Assembly (NCBI RefSeq): GCF_001641335.1
Contig: NZ_LVEM01000003.1
Coordinates: 1,408,043 to 1,472,042, forward strand
From: Bradyrhizobium stylosanthis
GTDB lineage: Bacteria > Pseudomonadota > Alphaproteobacteria > Rhizobiales > Xanthobacteraceae
Direction of reading: 5' to 3'
DNA: 64,000 nucleotides
How positions within the stretch are numbered: the first letter of the stretch is position 1; each line of letters begins with the position of its first letter. The translations under genes were made by a program, and so were the position numbers. The notes beneath the pieces are model-generated. The model ran no database searches, was not told the DNA's origin, and was given only the letters and a program-made list of their open reading frames with translations. This document shows, one piece after another, positions 30,113 to 39,351 of the stretch.

Positions 30113-32380
30113 CAGAGGCTCCCTGCCGTTGCAAGTTGCGGAATAAGGTCGCAGACCCAGGCGAGCTCGCGCGCCTTCCAACCCGTCACGAAATTCTCCC
30201 GGCCGTGCTCGGCTAGGACTTGGTCAAAAAGCCTTGATCGGCCTTCGAGGAGCTGGCTGTGAAAGCGAGCGCAACCTCGCCGAGGCCCAGTCGAACAGGC
30301 GATTGCCCCGCCGGGACTGGCAGTAGTAGTCGCGCTTCGGTGTTGCGCGAGCAAGAATCTCGATCTGCCGGTCATTGAGCCCAAAGCGACGATAAATTGC
30401 CGTTATCTGCGGCTCGATGGCGCGGTCGTTTGGCAGCAGGATTCGGGTCGGACAGCTTCCGATGATCGCGGGCGCAATGGGTGAGCCGTCAATGTCCGCA
30501 AGCGACTGGGGGCGCAAAGACAACCGAGGCGTTCTTCTTGCGAAGTGTCTTAAGCCATTCGCGGAGTTGCCCGGCAAAATGGGCGTCATCGAGGGCGAGC
30601 CAACCCTCATCAATGACGAGCAGGGTCGGTCGGCCGTCAAAGCGGTCCTCATTTCGATGAAACAGATAGGAAAGGACGGCAGGGGCAGCAGCGGTCCCGA
30701 TCAGCCCATCGGTCTCAAACACCTGGACGGAGGAGCCGCCGAGGTGTTCGCTTTCAGCATCGAGCAAGCGATCATATGGACCGCCAAGGCAATAGGGCTG
30801 TAGCGCCCGCTTCACCATATTGGACTGAACGAGCACCGATAGTCCCGTGAGAGTGCGCTCAGGAGCGGGCGCCGAAGCGAGGGACGTGAGCGCGGACCAA
30901 ATGTGCTCTCTGACCTCGGGCGTGACCTCGACCCGCTCGCGGGACAGAATCGAGGCAATCCAGTCGGCCGCCCAACCACGTTCGGAGACCTCATGGATTT
31001 TGGCGAGCGGTTGCAGCGCAACAGATTCGGACGATTCTCCGGCGACCGCACCGCCAAGATCATGCCAGTCGCCGCTCATTGCGATGGCCGCCGCCCTGAT
31101 CGAGGCGCCAAAGTCGAAGGCGAAGATCTGTGCCCCAGGATAGCGGCGGAACTGCAAGGCCATCATCGCCGGGAGAACGGACTTACCGGCGCCGGTCGGC
31201 CCTAAAATAAGAGTGTGCCCGACGTCCCCGACATGCAGCGAAACCGAAACGGGGTTGATCCCTCAGCCTTCCCAAAGAACAGCGGCGGCGCCTTGAAGTG
31301 ATGGTCCCTCACCTCCCCAGCCCATACGGCAGATAGTGGGACCATATGAGCCAGATTAAGCGTCGAAATCGGCGGCTGGCGGACATTGGCGTAGACGTGT
31401 CCGGGCAGGCTGCCGAGTCAGGCCTCGACCGCATTGACGGTTTCCGTCATGCAGGTGAAATCGGGGCCCTGGATCACCTTTTCGACCAGACGCAGCTTTT
31501 CGTCGGCGGCGCGCGGATTGATATCCCAGACCGTAACGGTAGCAGTGACAAAGGCTTCTCCGATCTGATCCGAGCCCAATTCCTGAAGGGCCGCATCAGC
31601 ATCGATCGCCTTATTGTTCGCATCGGTATCAAGAAGAGCCGACGCCTAGTTGGTCATCACCTCTTTCAGTATCGCCGCGATCGACTTGCGCTTGGCAAAC
31701 CACTGACGCCGGATTTTTGTGAGGAGCCTTGTCGCGTCGGCCTTATCGAGCATGATGGCCCGGGTCGACCAGCGATATGGGGAACGTCAAGCGGTTCAGA
31801 TCGTCCAGAATTCCAGGCGTCGTAGCGCTTGGAAATCCGACCACGGTCAGAACGCGGATGTGGGCTTCACCCAGCATCGGCCCGAGCCCGCCGGTTAGCG
31901 GCTGATCGGCGAGCAAGGCATCGAGATACATGGGAATCTCGGGCACACGGACCCGGTGCTGTTTAGTCGAGATGGTGGGATGCAGGTAGGTTAGGGTGGC
32001 CTCGCCATCGAGCCAGCCGCATTCCGGCATGAACCCTTCCACAAGCTTGAGAACGTGATCGGTGCGATCGAGAAATCCGCTCAGCGTCTCGCGCGAATCT
32101 TCGCCAACCGTCCGCTGGCCGCCCTCATAGAGCAGGCGTTCTGTGGCCGCGTTGCTCTCAGCTGGCGGTAGATAGAGGAAAGTCAGATAGTAGCTCGACT
32201 CGTAGTGAGCGCCCTCCTCTTCAAATTGTGCCTTTCGCTCGGCGTCGACCAGAGCGGATGCTAAGTCGGGAAATTGTTCGGGGGGTACGCGCCCGCTGTA
32301 TGGCGCTGCGCCTCCACAAACACCGCCCAGCCGGATCCGAGACGGCGCAGAGCATTGTTCAACCTACCGACAACCGCGAC
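30112..32380 (-). pseudogene. trbE: conjugal transfer ATPase TrbE (VirB4-like), 5' deleted and frameshifted
   Basis: TrbE is the VirB4-type ATPase of the Trb system. Its N-terminus is missing; homology begins at NNALRRLGSGWAVFVEAQRH near 32365. Later pieces are YYLTFLYLPPAESNAATERL, FMPECGWLDGEATLTYLHPT, LGEAHIRVLTVVGFPSATTP, the Walker A LGPTGAGKSVLPAMM (about 31200) and FAFDFGASIRAAAIAMSGDW. The Walker B TLLVIDEGWLALDD (about 30610) and the C-terminus AEHGRENFVTGW complete it. At least four frame changes are present. Upstream it is fused to a trbB fragment with no trbC or trbD between. Confidence 0.88.
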
Positions 32381-32577
32381 CCTGTCCCCCAGGCCTTCAG
32401 GAGGTCGAGAGCTTCGGCTCCGCGTACCTCCCCGATCGGAATGCGATCAGGCCGTAGTCGCAGCGAGGCGCGGACAAGATCTGATAGAGAGACCACGCCG
32501 TCCCGGGTGCGCAGCGCAACGAGGTTCGGCGCTTTACATTGAAGCTCTCTGGTATCTTCAATGAGAACCACGCGGTC
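32380..32577 (-). pseudogene. trbB: internal fragment of TrbB (VirB11-like ATPase)
   Basis: The frame reads DRVVLIEDTRELQCKAPNLV, SLSDLVRASLRLRPDRIPIG and EVRGAEALDLLKAWGTG, the Asp and His-box region of the VirB11-type ATPase TrbB. Normally this continues HPGGxxTIHAG, but here it jumps straight into trbE. The Walker A half upstream is also missing. This leaves a 66-codon island bounded by two deletions. Confidence 0.85.
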
Positions 32578-32886
32578 TGCCGGACGACCTCCATTCCCGC
32601 ATGCTCCATGCGGATCTGTTGCTTCATAAACTGCGCGACTTGCAGTCCGGCTTGCCGGCCCTGCGGCAATTTGTTCGGGACGCGATCGACAAAGAATCCG
32701 AGCTTTGGATGGAAGGGGCGCCGCGCCAACTCTTCAGTTCGGCGAATGATAACTCCCACTTCTCGCCTGCCGAGCGCCTTGGGATGAGCAAGGATGTTGT
32801 CCGAACTGCTCGGTCCTTATAGCACGACAACCGGTGAGCAATCGGGCCGTGCGAGATATGTCGTTTTGGCGTTATCTTTGTCGATT
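32578..32886. other. unassigned stretch between trb remnant and peptide locus
   Basis: A minus-strand frame (GFFVDRVPNKLPQGRQAGLQ) continues out of the trbB fragment in a different frame but matches no family I recognise. It marks the boundary between conjugation debris and the peptide-export locus. Confidence 0.3.
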
Positions 32887-32902
32887 TGTCGCGTTCGCAA
32901 CA
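32887..32902 (+). promoter_or_regulatory. NifA-type upstream activating sequence
   Basis: TGTCGCGTTCGCAACA is a perfect TGT-N10-ACA, the binding site of the nitrogen-fixation activator NifA. Its centre is about 118 bases upstream of the transcription start predicted from the sigma-54 promoter at 32986, inside the usual 80-150 base window. Confidence 0.65.
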
Positions 32903-32985
32903 CGATCATTCAGAGTTTGCTACCACGCGCTCAGCCAAGTCACTGAACAAAATAAAAGACCGGCTTTTGGATTTCCCCTGTGCAA

Positions 32986-33002
32986 CTGGCACGAACATTG
33001 AA
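32986..33002 (+). promoter_or_regulatory. sigma-54 (RpoN) -24/-12 promoter
   Basis: CTGGCACGAACATTGAA matches the consensus CTGGCACGN4TTGCA with an exact -24 half and one mismatch (A for C) in the -12 half. Transcription would start near 33013, 47 bases before the peptide gene. Confidence 0.65.
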
Positions 33003-33059
33003 GACGTCATTCGTGACGGCAGCGGTCGCTGACCGTCCTCATGGAAAAGGAGTCAAGAA

Positions 33060-33218
33060 ATGAAAAGCGACATGTCCGACTATGATGTAACTGAACTGAC
33101 TCTCGAAGAAGCATGTTCAACTTCGGGAGGCGACAAATGTATCATTTTTAAGCCGTCGCCGGGTGGCGGTATCACCATTGAGCCAATCCCCTGCCCCCCG
33201 CCGGGGACAGAGGTTTGA
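33060..33218 (+). CDS. double-glycine leader peptide (bacteriocin-like precursor) 1
   Basis: A 52-aa precursor. The leader MKSDMSDYDVTELTLEEACS-TSGG (24 aa) ends in Gly-Gly with Leu at -12, Thr at -11 and Glu at -8, matching the double-glycine leaders cut by C39 peptidases. The predicted 28-aa product starts DKCIIFKPSPGGGITIEPIP and ends CPPPGTEV; it has two Cys (one possible disulfide) and is rich in Pro and Gly. AAAGGAGTCAAGAA precedes the ATG. No modification enzyme lies nearby, so the product may be unmodified apart from a disulfide. It is first in a locus with an HlyD adaptor and a C39 ABC exporter, downstream of NifA/sigma-54 elements. Antibacterial or signalling activity is inference. 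Confidence 0.8.
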   Translation: MKSDMSDYDVTELTLEEACSTSGGDKCIIFKPSPGGGITIEPIPCPPPGTEV

Positions 33219-33233
33219 TGTAAACTGACTACG

Positions 33234-33286
33234 AGCCTGCCAGAGACGCGATCGTAACTCGCGTTCGCTGGCAGGCTTATTCTTAT
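33234..33286 (+). terminator. hairpin terminator/attenuator after precursor 1
   Basis: AGCCTGCCAG (33234-33243) pairs perfectly with CTGGCAGGCT (33268-33277) and TATTCTTA follows. It probably makes the precursor message more abundant than the exporter message by partial termination. Confidence 0.75.
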
Positions 33287-33437
33287 GCCCTCGTAGAGGT
33301 CAGATTCGCGCGAAGGCCGATCTTGCTCGCGACCAAAAGATGACTAATCTCGACCGGCGGCGGAGGCCGAAGCCCGCCGATCGGCATCGCTGATGGTGCT
33401 TACCATCTGGAAAGAGGGGAGCCTCGAAGCCTGAGAT

Positions 33438-33551
33438 GTGGCTGAATTAACAGTTGAAGAAGCATCTGAACCTTTCGGAGGGAGTAGTTCTCGCAACTGC
33501 ACTCGCGGCTATGGCTGCGTGGCAGCTGTCATCCGCCGCACTTGCATCTGA
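33438..33551 (+). CDS. double-glycine leader peptide precursor 2 (shortened leader)
   Basis: A 37-aa frame from GTG 33438: leader MAELTVEEASEPFGG and product SSSRNCTRGYGCVAAVIRRT plus CI. The leader keeps exactly the same register as precursor 1 (ELT-x-EEA-x4-GG with Leu at -12 and Glu at -8), so it is a paralogue. The product differs: three Cys and four Arg, a cationic peptide. A TGA (33432-33434) directly precedes GAT-GTG in frame. A codon change there would extend the leader with an Asp-Val as in precursor 1, so the leader may have been cut by a nonsense mutation. There is no good ribosome-binding site next to the GTG. It may be weakly expressed or dying. Confidence 0.55.
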   Translation: MAELTVEEASEPFGGSSSRNCTRGYGCVAAVIRRTCI

Positions 33552-33647
33552 AGCGAGTTAGATGCGCAACCGCCTGACGTCGCATGGTGCAGACTGGCAG
33601 TTTCGCTACCAAATTAACGATCGCAAACCTTGTGACATAATCGAACA

Positions 33648-34811
33648 ATGACCAACATCTTACTTCCTCCTGAAATTGTGAGCTATACGGCCGAGAGCAT
33701 CCTCTCCCGGCAATCAGGACGATCTTTTCTCATTTACAAGATCATTGTGCTTTCTGTAGTCGCCGCATTGCTGGCGTTGCCACTCATTACCGTAACGGTC
33801 TCTGTTCAAAGCGCCGGCACCATTCGTCCCACCATCGAGAAGACTCCCCTGATCGCGCCCGTCTCAGGGCGCATTTCGCGTATCCTTGCCGTTGAGAACG
33901 ATGTGGTTGCCCTGGGGCAAGAGATCCTCACCCTCGATGCCGCGGTGGTTGAGGAGAAGCTCAGAGCAGTTACAGGCGAAATTCGCGCCAAGGGCGATCT
34001 AGCCCGTGACCTCGAGACCCTAATCTCCTCCGGAACAGAAGCCAAGGACCCGATCCAGCTGCTGACCGAGTCCGCCACGGCCGAGCGGCTGCATTTTCTG
34101 AACCTGCTGCGGGAGAATGAATATGCCCGCAGTAACGCCGCGGCAGAACTCGAGCGCGCCAAGCGGCTGCTCTCCGTTGCTGCAGCGCCCGCAAAGGTGG
34201 TCGACGAACGGGCTTTCGCTCTCCAGAGCATTGAGGTCAAAGGCGAGATCCTCGCCCGTCGCAAAGCCGCCGAGTGGAACCAACAGCTCTTCGACACGAA
34301 CCTGCGCTTGAAGGAACTCACTGCCAGCTTGCATCAGCTCGAGAACGAACGAGATCTGACCCGGATTCGAGCTCCCGTGTCCGGTGCTCTAGAGCAATTC
34401 TCCGGCCTCACCCCTGGTGGCTACGTCCAGGCGGGGCAAACTGTCGCTCGCGTCTCGCCGGATGGCGAACTGGTGGCAGAGATCTACGTCTCCCCCAACG
34501 ACATTGGCTTCGTGCGAACCGGCCAGTCAGTGCGGCTCCAGGTGGATGCCTTCAACTACAATCAATGGGGCGTTCTAGAGGCGACAGTGCTCAACGTGGC
34601 CCAGGACTTCACCCTCCACGATAAAAACCCGATCTTTAAGGTCCGCTGCGCGCTCTCTGCCAGTCATCTCACGCTCAAGAACGGGGTCATCGGTCAGTTG
34701 AAAAAAGGCATGACTGTGCGAGCCCGCTTCCTCGTGGCCGACCGCAGCCTCCTCCAACTCTTCTACAATGAGGTCGACGATTGGCTCAATCCGCTCCTTG
34801 CAGGCGGTTAA
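33648..34811 (+). CDS. HlyD-family membrane fusion protein for peptide export
   Basis: A 387-aa periplasmic adaptor linking an inner-membrane ABC exporter to an outer-membrane channel. A single membrane helix lies at residues 28-50 (YKIIVLSVVAALLALPLITV). The split lipoyl/barrel-sandwich halves are PLIAPVSGRISRILAVENDV and LTRIRAPVSGALEQFSGL, with a long helical coiled-coil hairpin between (about residues 100-235). The C-terminal beta-barrel includes VAEIYVSPNDIGFVRTGQSV. It lies 96 bases after precursor 2 and 29 bases before the exporter gene, so the two transport genes form one unit. The outer-membrane TolC partner is not in this window. Confidence 0.92.
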   Translation: MTNILLPPEIVSYTAESILSRQSGRSFLIYKIIVLSVVAALLALPLITVTVSVQSAGTIRPTIEKTPLIAPVSGRISRILAVENDVVALGQEILTLDAAVVEEKLRAVTGEIRAKGDLARDLETLISSGTEAKDPIQLLTESATAERLHFLNLLRENEYARSNAAAELERAKRLLSVAAAPAKVVDERAFALQSIEVKGEILARRKAAEWNQQLFDTNLRLKELTASLHQLENERDLTRIRAPVSGALEQFSGLTPGGYVQAGQTVARVSPDGELVAEIYVSPNDIGFVRTGQSVRLQVDAFNYNQWGVLEATVLNVAQDFTLHDKNPIFKVRCALSASHLTLKNGVIGQLKKGMTVRARFLVADRSLLQLFYNEVDDWLNPLLAGG

Positions 34812-34840
34812 TTCTTCCTCTTCAGAAAGAGTGAGCGTCA

Positions 34841-36997
34841 ATGTCGCGTAACGTCATCAAGTACAAACAGCGCGACGCCACGGATTGCGGAGCCGCCAGT
34901 CTTGCTTCCGTCGCAGCTTTCTATGGCTACAAGCTGCCATTGTCACGCATCCGCCAGTATGCGTCGACCGGCCGCTCCGGCACCACGGTGTCGGGCCTCA
35001 TGCAAGCGGCTCAACAGCTAGGCTTCATCGCCAAAGGGGTGAAGGGTGGGTTCGACAGCCTTTACAAGATTCCCAAGCCCGCCATCGCGCATTTAGTCGT
35101 TAAGGAGGTCCTACACCACTTCGTCGTCATACAGGCGATCGACCGCCGGTCGATCATCGTCATGGACCCGGCCTATGGCGAAATCCGCAAGTTGTCGCAC
35201 CAAGAATTTAAGATGCAATGGACTGGCGTCTTAGTGCTTTTGGTTCCGGCAGACATATTCCAGCGCCGCGACGAGACCACCTCGTCCTTCGTCCGCTTCG
35301 CCCGTCTGCTTGCGCCACATAGGGAGCTGATGGCGCAGGCTCTCATCGGGTCACTGGTGACGACGATCCTTGGCCTCTCGACGGCTATCTACGTCCAGAA
35401 GATCGTCGATCATGTGATCGCAGCGGGCAACCACAACCTACTCAACCTGATGAGTGTCGCCATGTTGCTGATCCTGCTGCCGCAGACTCTGATCAATCTC
35501 GTCAGAAATCGGCTTCTCCTGCAAACGGGACAGAAGATCGATGTCTGCTTGATCCTCGGTTATTACAATCACGTCCTGGGCCTGCCCCAGAAGTTTTTCG
35601 ACAGCATGCGTATAGGTGAAATCGTCTCCCGTATGAACGACGCAATGAGGATCAGAAGCTTCCTGAACGAAGTCTCGATCACCATGGTGGTTAACGTGCT
35701 CGTGATACTGTTCTCGTTCGGGCTGATGTTCGTCTACTCGTGGAAGATCGCCTTGGTCGTGGCGACCTCTATCCCACTATACTTGGCGGTCTATTGGACC
35801 ATCAATTGGCTGAATAGGAAGCGCCAGCGCACCATTATGGAAAATGCCGCCGATCTGGAAGCGCAATTGGTTGAATCACTAGGAGCGGTCTCCACGATCA
35901 AGACATTCGGTATAGAGAGCCTGGCCAATCTTAAGATGGAGACCCGCTTCATCAAGATGCTACACTCCGTCTATAGCGCCGGCCTTATCTCGGTCTTCGG
36001 AGACAATGCCTCAACCCTCCTCTCAAGCCTATTCACCGTCGTGCTTATGTGGTTCGGTACGACGCTTGTCCTCGATCAGAGCGTCACGCCCGGCGAACTA
36101 CTGTCCTGCTATACGCTGCTTGGCTATATTACCCGGCCGGTTGCCAGCCTGATCCAAACCAATCGGATCGCTCAGGATGCGTTTATCGCCGCGGATCGCC
36201 TGTTCGAGATCTTCGACCTGGAGCCGGCAAGCGGTGGCAGCATCGATGCCACCAAGTCCGAACTTGGCGATATCTGCCTGGAGAACGTCACGTTTCGCCA
36301 TGGCGCGCAGCCTGAGCTTTTCCAGGATCTCAGCATCACCTTCCGCCGAGGCGAGATGACGGCCGTGGTGGGGAAAAGCGGCTCCGGCAAGAGCTCCCTT
36401 GCAGCGCTGGTGCAGAATCTCTATCCGCTTGAGCGTGGATGTATCCGGATCGGCCCGCATGACCTCCAGGACTTCTCGACTGAATCCCTGCGTAAAATTG
36501 TCGCTGCGGTACCGCAGTCGGTCGACGTGTTCTCCGGCTCGGTGATCGATAACATCGCCCTTGGTGAGTCTGAGCCGGACATCGAGAAGATCGTGAAGAT
36601 CTGCGATCAAATAGGGCTGCGATCGGTGGTCGACCGCTGGCCCGGTGGCTTCCAGGCCTATCTGGGCGAGAACGGCGTACGCCTGTCCGGCGGCGAGAAG
36701 CAGCGTCTAGCCCTGGCTCGCGCCCTGTACCGGGACCCGGAAATCCTGATCCTCGACGAGGCGACCTCCTCTCTCGATTCGGTCGCCGAGGCGCTTGTCG
36801 TAGGGGCGGTTGAGGAATTGCGTCGGGCCGGTAAGATCATCATCGCCATCTCTCATCGACTGAGCACCATTTGCGAGGCCGACAAGATCGTGGTCTTGGA
36901 CAATGGACGGGTTGTTGCGGAAGGAACGCATCCTGATCTGCTGGCAGCTGAAGGTGCTTACGCTCGATTGTGGCGGGCACAACTTGGAACCAGCTAA
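34841..36997 (+). CDS. peptidase-containing ABC transporter (PCAT, C39 domain)
   Basis: A 718-aa exporter that cuts double-glycine leaders and transports the product. The C39 peptidase domain (1-135) has Gln10, the nucleophile Cys16 in RDATDCGAASLASVAAFYG, His93 in LHHFVVI and Asp109 in VMDPAYG, a complete triad with oxyanion Gln. Six membrane helices follow (about 160-440, for example ALIGSLVTTILGLSTAIYVQ and LSSLFTVVLMWFGTTLVLDQ). The nucleotide-binding domain has Walker A VVGKSGSGKSSLAAL, the signature LSGGEKQRLALARAL, Walker B EILILDEATSSLDS and the H-loop AISHRLS. Everything needed for activity is present. Its substrates are most likely the two peptides upstream. Confidence 0.95.
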   Translation: MSRNVIKYKQRDATDCGAASLASVAAFYGYKLPLSRIRQYASTGRSGTTVSGLMQAAQQLGFIAKGVKGGFDSLYKIPKPAIAHLVVKEVLHHFVVIQAIDRRSIIVMDPAYGEIRKLSHQEFKMQWTGVLVLLVPADIFQRRDETTSSFVRFARLLAPHRELMAQALIGSLVTTILGLSTAIYVQKIVDHVIAAGNHNLLNLMSVAMLLILLPQTLINLVRNRLLLQTGQKIDVCLILGYYNHVLGLPQKFFDSMRIGEIVSRMNDAMRIRSFLNEVSITMVVNVLVILFSFGLMFVYSWKIALVVATSIPLYLAVYWTINWLNRKRQRTIMENAADLEAQLVESLGAVSTIKTFGIESLANLKMETRFIKMLHSVYSAGLISVFGDNASTLLSSLFTVVLMWFGTTLVLDQSVTPGELLSCYTLLGYITRPVASLIQTNRIAQDAFIAADRLFEIFDLEPASGGSIDATKSELGDICLENVTFRHGAQPELFQDLSITFRRGEMTAVVGKSGSGKSSLAALVQNLYPLERGCIRIGPHDLQDFSTESLRKIVAAVPQSVDVFSGSVIDNIALGESEPDIEKIVKICDQIGLRSVVDRWPGGFQAYLGENGVRLSGGEKQRLALARALYRDPEILILDEATSSLDSVAEALVVGAVEELRRAGKIIIAISHRLSTICEADKIVVLDNGRVVAEGTHPDLLAAEGAYARLWRAQLGTS

Positions 36998-37610
36998 TAT
37001 TTCTACTGTCATTGCTGTGTGCATCACACTGTATTGAAGTCCCGGTCCCCGTCTTCGATGGCCTTCAAGATCTGATGCTGAGGAGCTAGTAATAGCGCGC
37101 GTTCTCCGGGTCGCGCTCATTCTTCGCCGTGTTCAGCCACGCGTCCAAAGTGGTGGTCGTGGTTCGAACGCACGACGATGGTTTGCAACGTAGACCGATG
37201 GCCCTCAGTCATGAAGTCGGTCGTGTCATGCATTTTGTCTTGCACGTTGCCTGCGTCGTTCGCCTACTTCTCGAAGGTGCGGTGAAACTTCTTCATTTCG
37301 TGGTGGCTGCGGCTGCGCATCGAAAACTCGTCGTGCTAGAACTGCTTTCGCGGCGCGAGTTGGTTCCAGCACGCCGCTGACGGCCCATGCGAGTTTGGTA
37401 ACCCAAAGCTCTATCGCCGCCGCGCGGATGTTGCCAAACGTGATGCCCTCAAAGAAGGCCTAGCGCTGCGGCTCAACATGACCGAGCCTACCATCCGGCG
37501 GCACGGCGAAACTTTCATCGGCTACGCTGAGTGCCCGACCGAAAAATAAGTTGAGTGATATCAGCGAGTTCTTATTCCATCGGTGTTGCGAAGCATCAAA
37601 GGCATCGAGA
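36998..37610. other. no recognisable gene
   Basis: Between the exporter and the IS5 remnant there are only unsupported frames. I see no clear terminator after the exporter. Confidence 0.35.
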
Positions 37611-38098
37611 ATGTGGACTGATATCACCCGGGCACAGTTTGTCCGAGAGGAGCTGCGTTTGCCAAGCGACTTGACGGATGCGGAATGGGGCGTGCTGGAG
37701 AGGTTGCTTCCTGTGCGGGCCAAGCGCGGGCGGCGCCCGAAATGGAGCTATGGCGCGCCAGATGTCTGTGCAGCATTCGCGACCGCTTCCCCTGGCTGCG
37801 CCATATCTTTGCCGATGGCGGCTATGCCGGCGAAAAGCTCAAGGCGGTGCTGGAAAAGATCGGCCGGTGGACTGTCGAGATCATCAAGCGCTCCGATGCC
37901 GCACAGGGCTTCGAGGTGCTTCCGCGCCGCTGGGCGGTCGAACGAACCTTCGCCTGGCTCGGCCGCAACCGCAGATTGGCCAAGGACTTCGAGCGAACCA
38001 TCGAAAGCGCAACTGCCTGGCTCTACCTCGCCTCTGTCCAACTCATGACAAGGCGCATCGCAGCGATAAAAGCAACAATGCAATTTTGAGTCAGGCTC
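37611..38098 (+). mobile_element. internally deleted IS5-family element, copy 1
   Basis: The N-terminus MWTDITRAQFVREELRLPSD-LTDAEW and PVRAKRGRRPKWSY is intact, then about half the transposase is missing. It resumes one frame over at DRFPWLRHIFADGGYAGEKL and runs to IAAIKATMQF. The catalytic first Asp block is lost. The right inverted repeat (GAGTCAGGCTC on this strand, 38088-38098) is kept. It has the same family and near-identical C-terminal half as the copies at 55019 and 57684. Confidence 0.85.
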
Positions 38099-38406
38099 TG
38101 AGAAAAACGCCGACGTTTGGCGGGAGACGTGGAGTGCACCGGCCGGACTAGCAGCGGGTGGCTGAACTATGAACTTGTGCGGGCGGAGGGCCACCCCAGC
38201 CAATGGACGCCCCGTCCGGCGCGCGTCGTGTTCCGCCCGGTCACGATCAAGGGCCTGCAAAAGTTGACATGTGCGAGGATTCCAAGATCACGGGGATTGA
38301 AGCGCGCATGAACAGTCCGTCGACAACAAAGGGGTGAGCTGACTACCAGTTGTCATAGGTTGCGGACGGCGAGAACGAAGCGCTAATTTTACTGCGGAGA
38401 TGGCGC
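38099..38406. other. no recognisable gene
   Basis: Short spacer between the IS5 remnant and the small-gene cassette. Nothing is recognised. Confidence 0.3.
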
Positions 38407-38604
38407 ATGTTCCACGTACACAAATACGCGCGCACGCCCAAGCCGGGTAAATGGGCCTTTGCGTCGAAGCACGCGAGGTTGGAGGATGCGGAAACGGCGG
38501 CACTCAAGCTTTGCCCGCGGGGCGCTGACGTGTGGACGGAGCCAAGCATCGAACTGCGACGTGCCTTCTTCGGCCCCTTGGGGGGCGCGATTGGTCGGCA
38601 ATGA
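38407..38604 (+). CDS. small hypothetical protein, cassette gene 1
   Basis: A 65-aa protein MFHVHKYARTPKPGKWAFAS...GGAIGRQ. It is soluble and basic with an Ala/Glu helix (LEDAETAALKL). I do not recognise a family. It is first of four small same-strand genes (to 39540) that resemble the compact hypothetical genes of phages or integrative elements. Confidence 0.45.
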   Translation: MFHVHKYARTPKPGKWAFASKHARLEDAETAALKLCPRGADVWTEPSIELRRAFFGPLGGAIGRQ

Positions 38605-38842
38605 TCGCGCGGGAGAGACTGGAATAGAACATGAAGACTTACCGGCTCTACTTGACATCGTTCGCCGGGTCGAAGTGCCGGGCTAGCCGTCCAAGAGCAT
38701 GAGACGGTCACTTGCTCACTTTTGGCTTCATCTGCGACAAAGGCGCAGTGGAAGGCCGTTTGATCGCCTACCACGTGAGCACAACACGATCCCAGTATCA
38801 AACGGTGCTCCCGAACGAACACGAAGGTGCAACCGACCTAAG

Positions 38843-39127
38843 ATGACGGAAGCCGACCTCATCGCGATGGAAGCGACTGTGTTGCTTCATCGGGTCGCCG
38901 ACTTGGAGCTCGCGTTGCGCTTTTACGAGGACCCGAGGCGCTATTATGGCCCCCATCAACCCATCGACGGCGAGCCCGACAGATACCAGCCGAAGGATGA
39001 GCCTCACCTTTGGGACGTAGCTCGCGATGGCGGGCAGATCGCGCGCGATGCGCTGGACGGCAAAGCAGTGTCAAGCGCAGTGGCCGCTGGCATGTCGGCG
39101 TTCCAAGTTAGGACGTACGGTCGTTAG
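38843..39127 (+). CDS. small hypothetical protein, cassette gene 2
   Basis: A 94-aa protein starting MTEADLIAMEATVLLHRVAD, acidic, with a helical first half and a Tyr/Pro-rich middle (FYEDPRRYYGPHQPIDGEPD). I chose ATG 38843 because residues encoded further upstream look random. It ends 8 bases before the next gene, so co-expression is likely. Family unknown. Confidence 0.5.
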   Translation: MTEADLIAMEATVLLHRVADLELALRFYEDPRRYYGPHQPIDGEPDRYQPKDEPHLWDVARDGGQIARDALDGKAVSSAVAAGMSAFQVRTYGR

Positions 39128-39134
39128 GGCAGGC

Positions 39135-39344
39135 ATGCGCTTTGACACTTCGCTGTGGGAGCGCGAACACGGAAAGAAACCAAGCGGGCGACGCAAATGG
39201 CGATTCCGGATCGTGTCAACCCGCATCACTCTGCGGGATTATGAGTTTGTCACGGATACCGCGGTGACATTCCCAGCGGCGTGCAAGATTGCTATAGAGA
39301 AGGCGCGGCTTCGCCGCTCCGATCAAGTCGTGTTGCTGCCATGA
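39135..39344 (+). CDS. small hypothetical protein, cassette gene 3
   Basis: A 69-aa basic protein starting MRFDTSLWEREHGKKPSGRR with WRFRIVSTRITLRDYEFVTD, which suggests beta strands followed by a helix (AACKIAIEKARLRR). Spacing is 8 bases to each neighbour. Family unknown. Confidence 0.5.
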   Translation: MRFDTSLWEREHGKKPSGRRKWRFRIVSTRITLRDYEFVTDTAVTFPAACKIAIEKARLRRSDQVVLLP

Positions 39345-39351
39345 GGGACTC

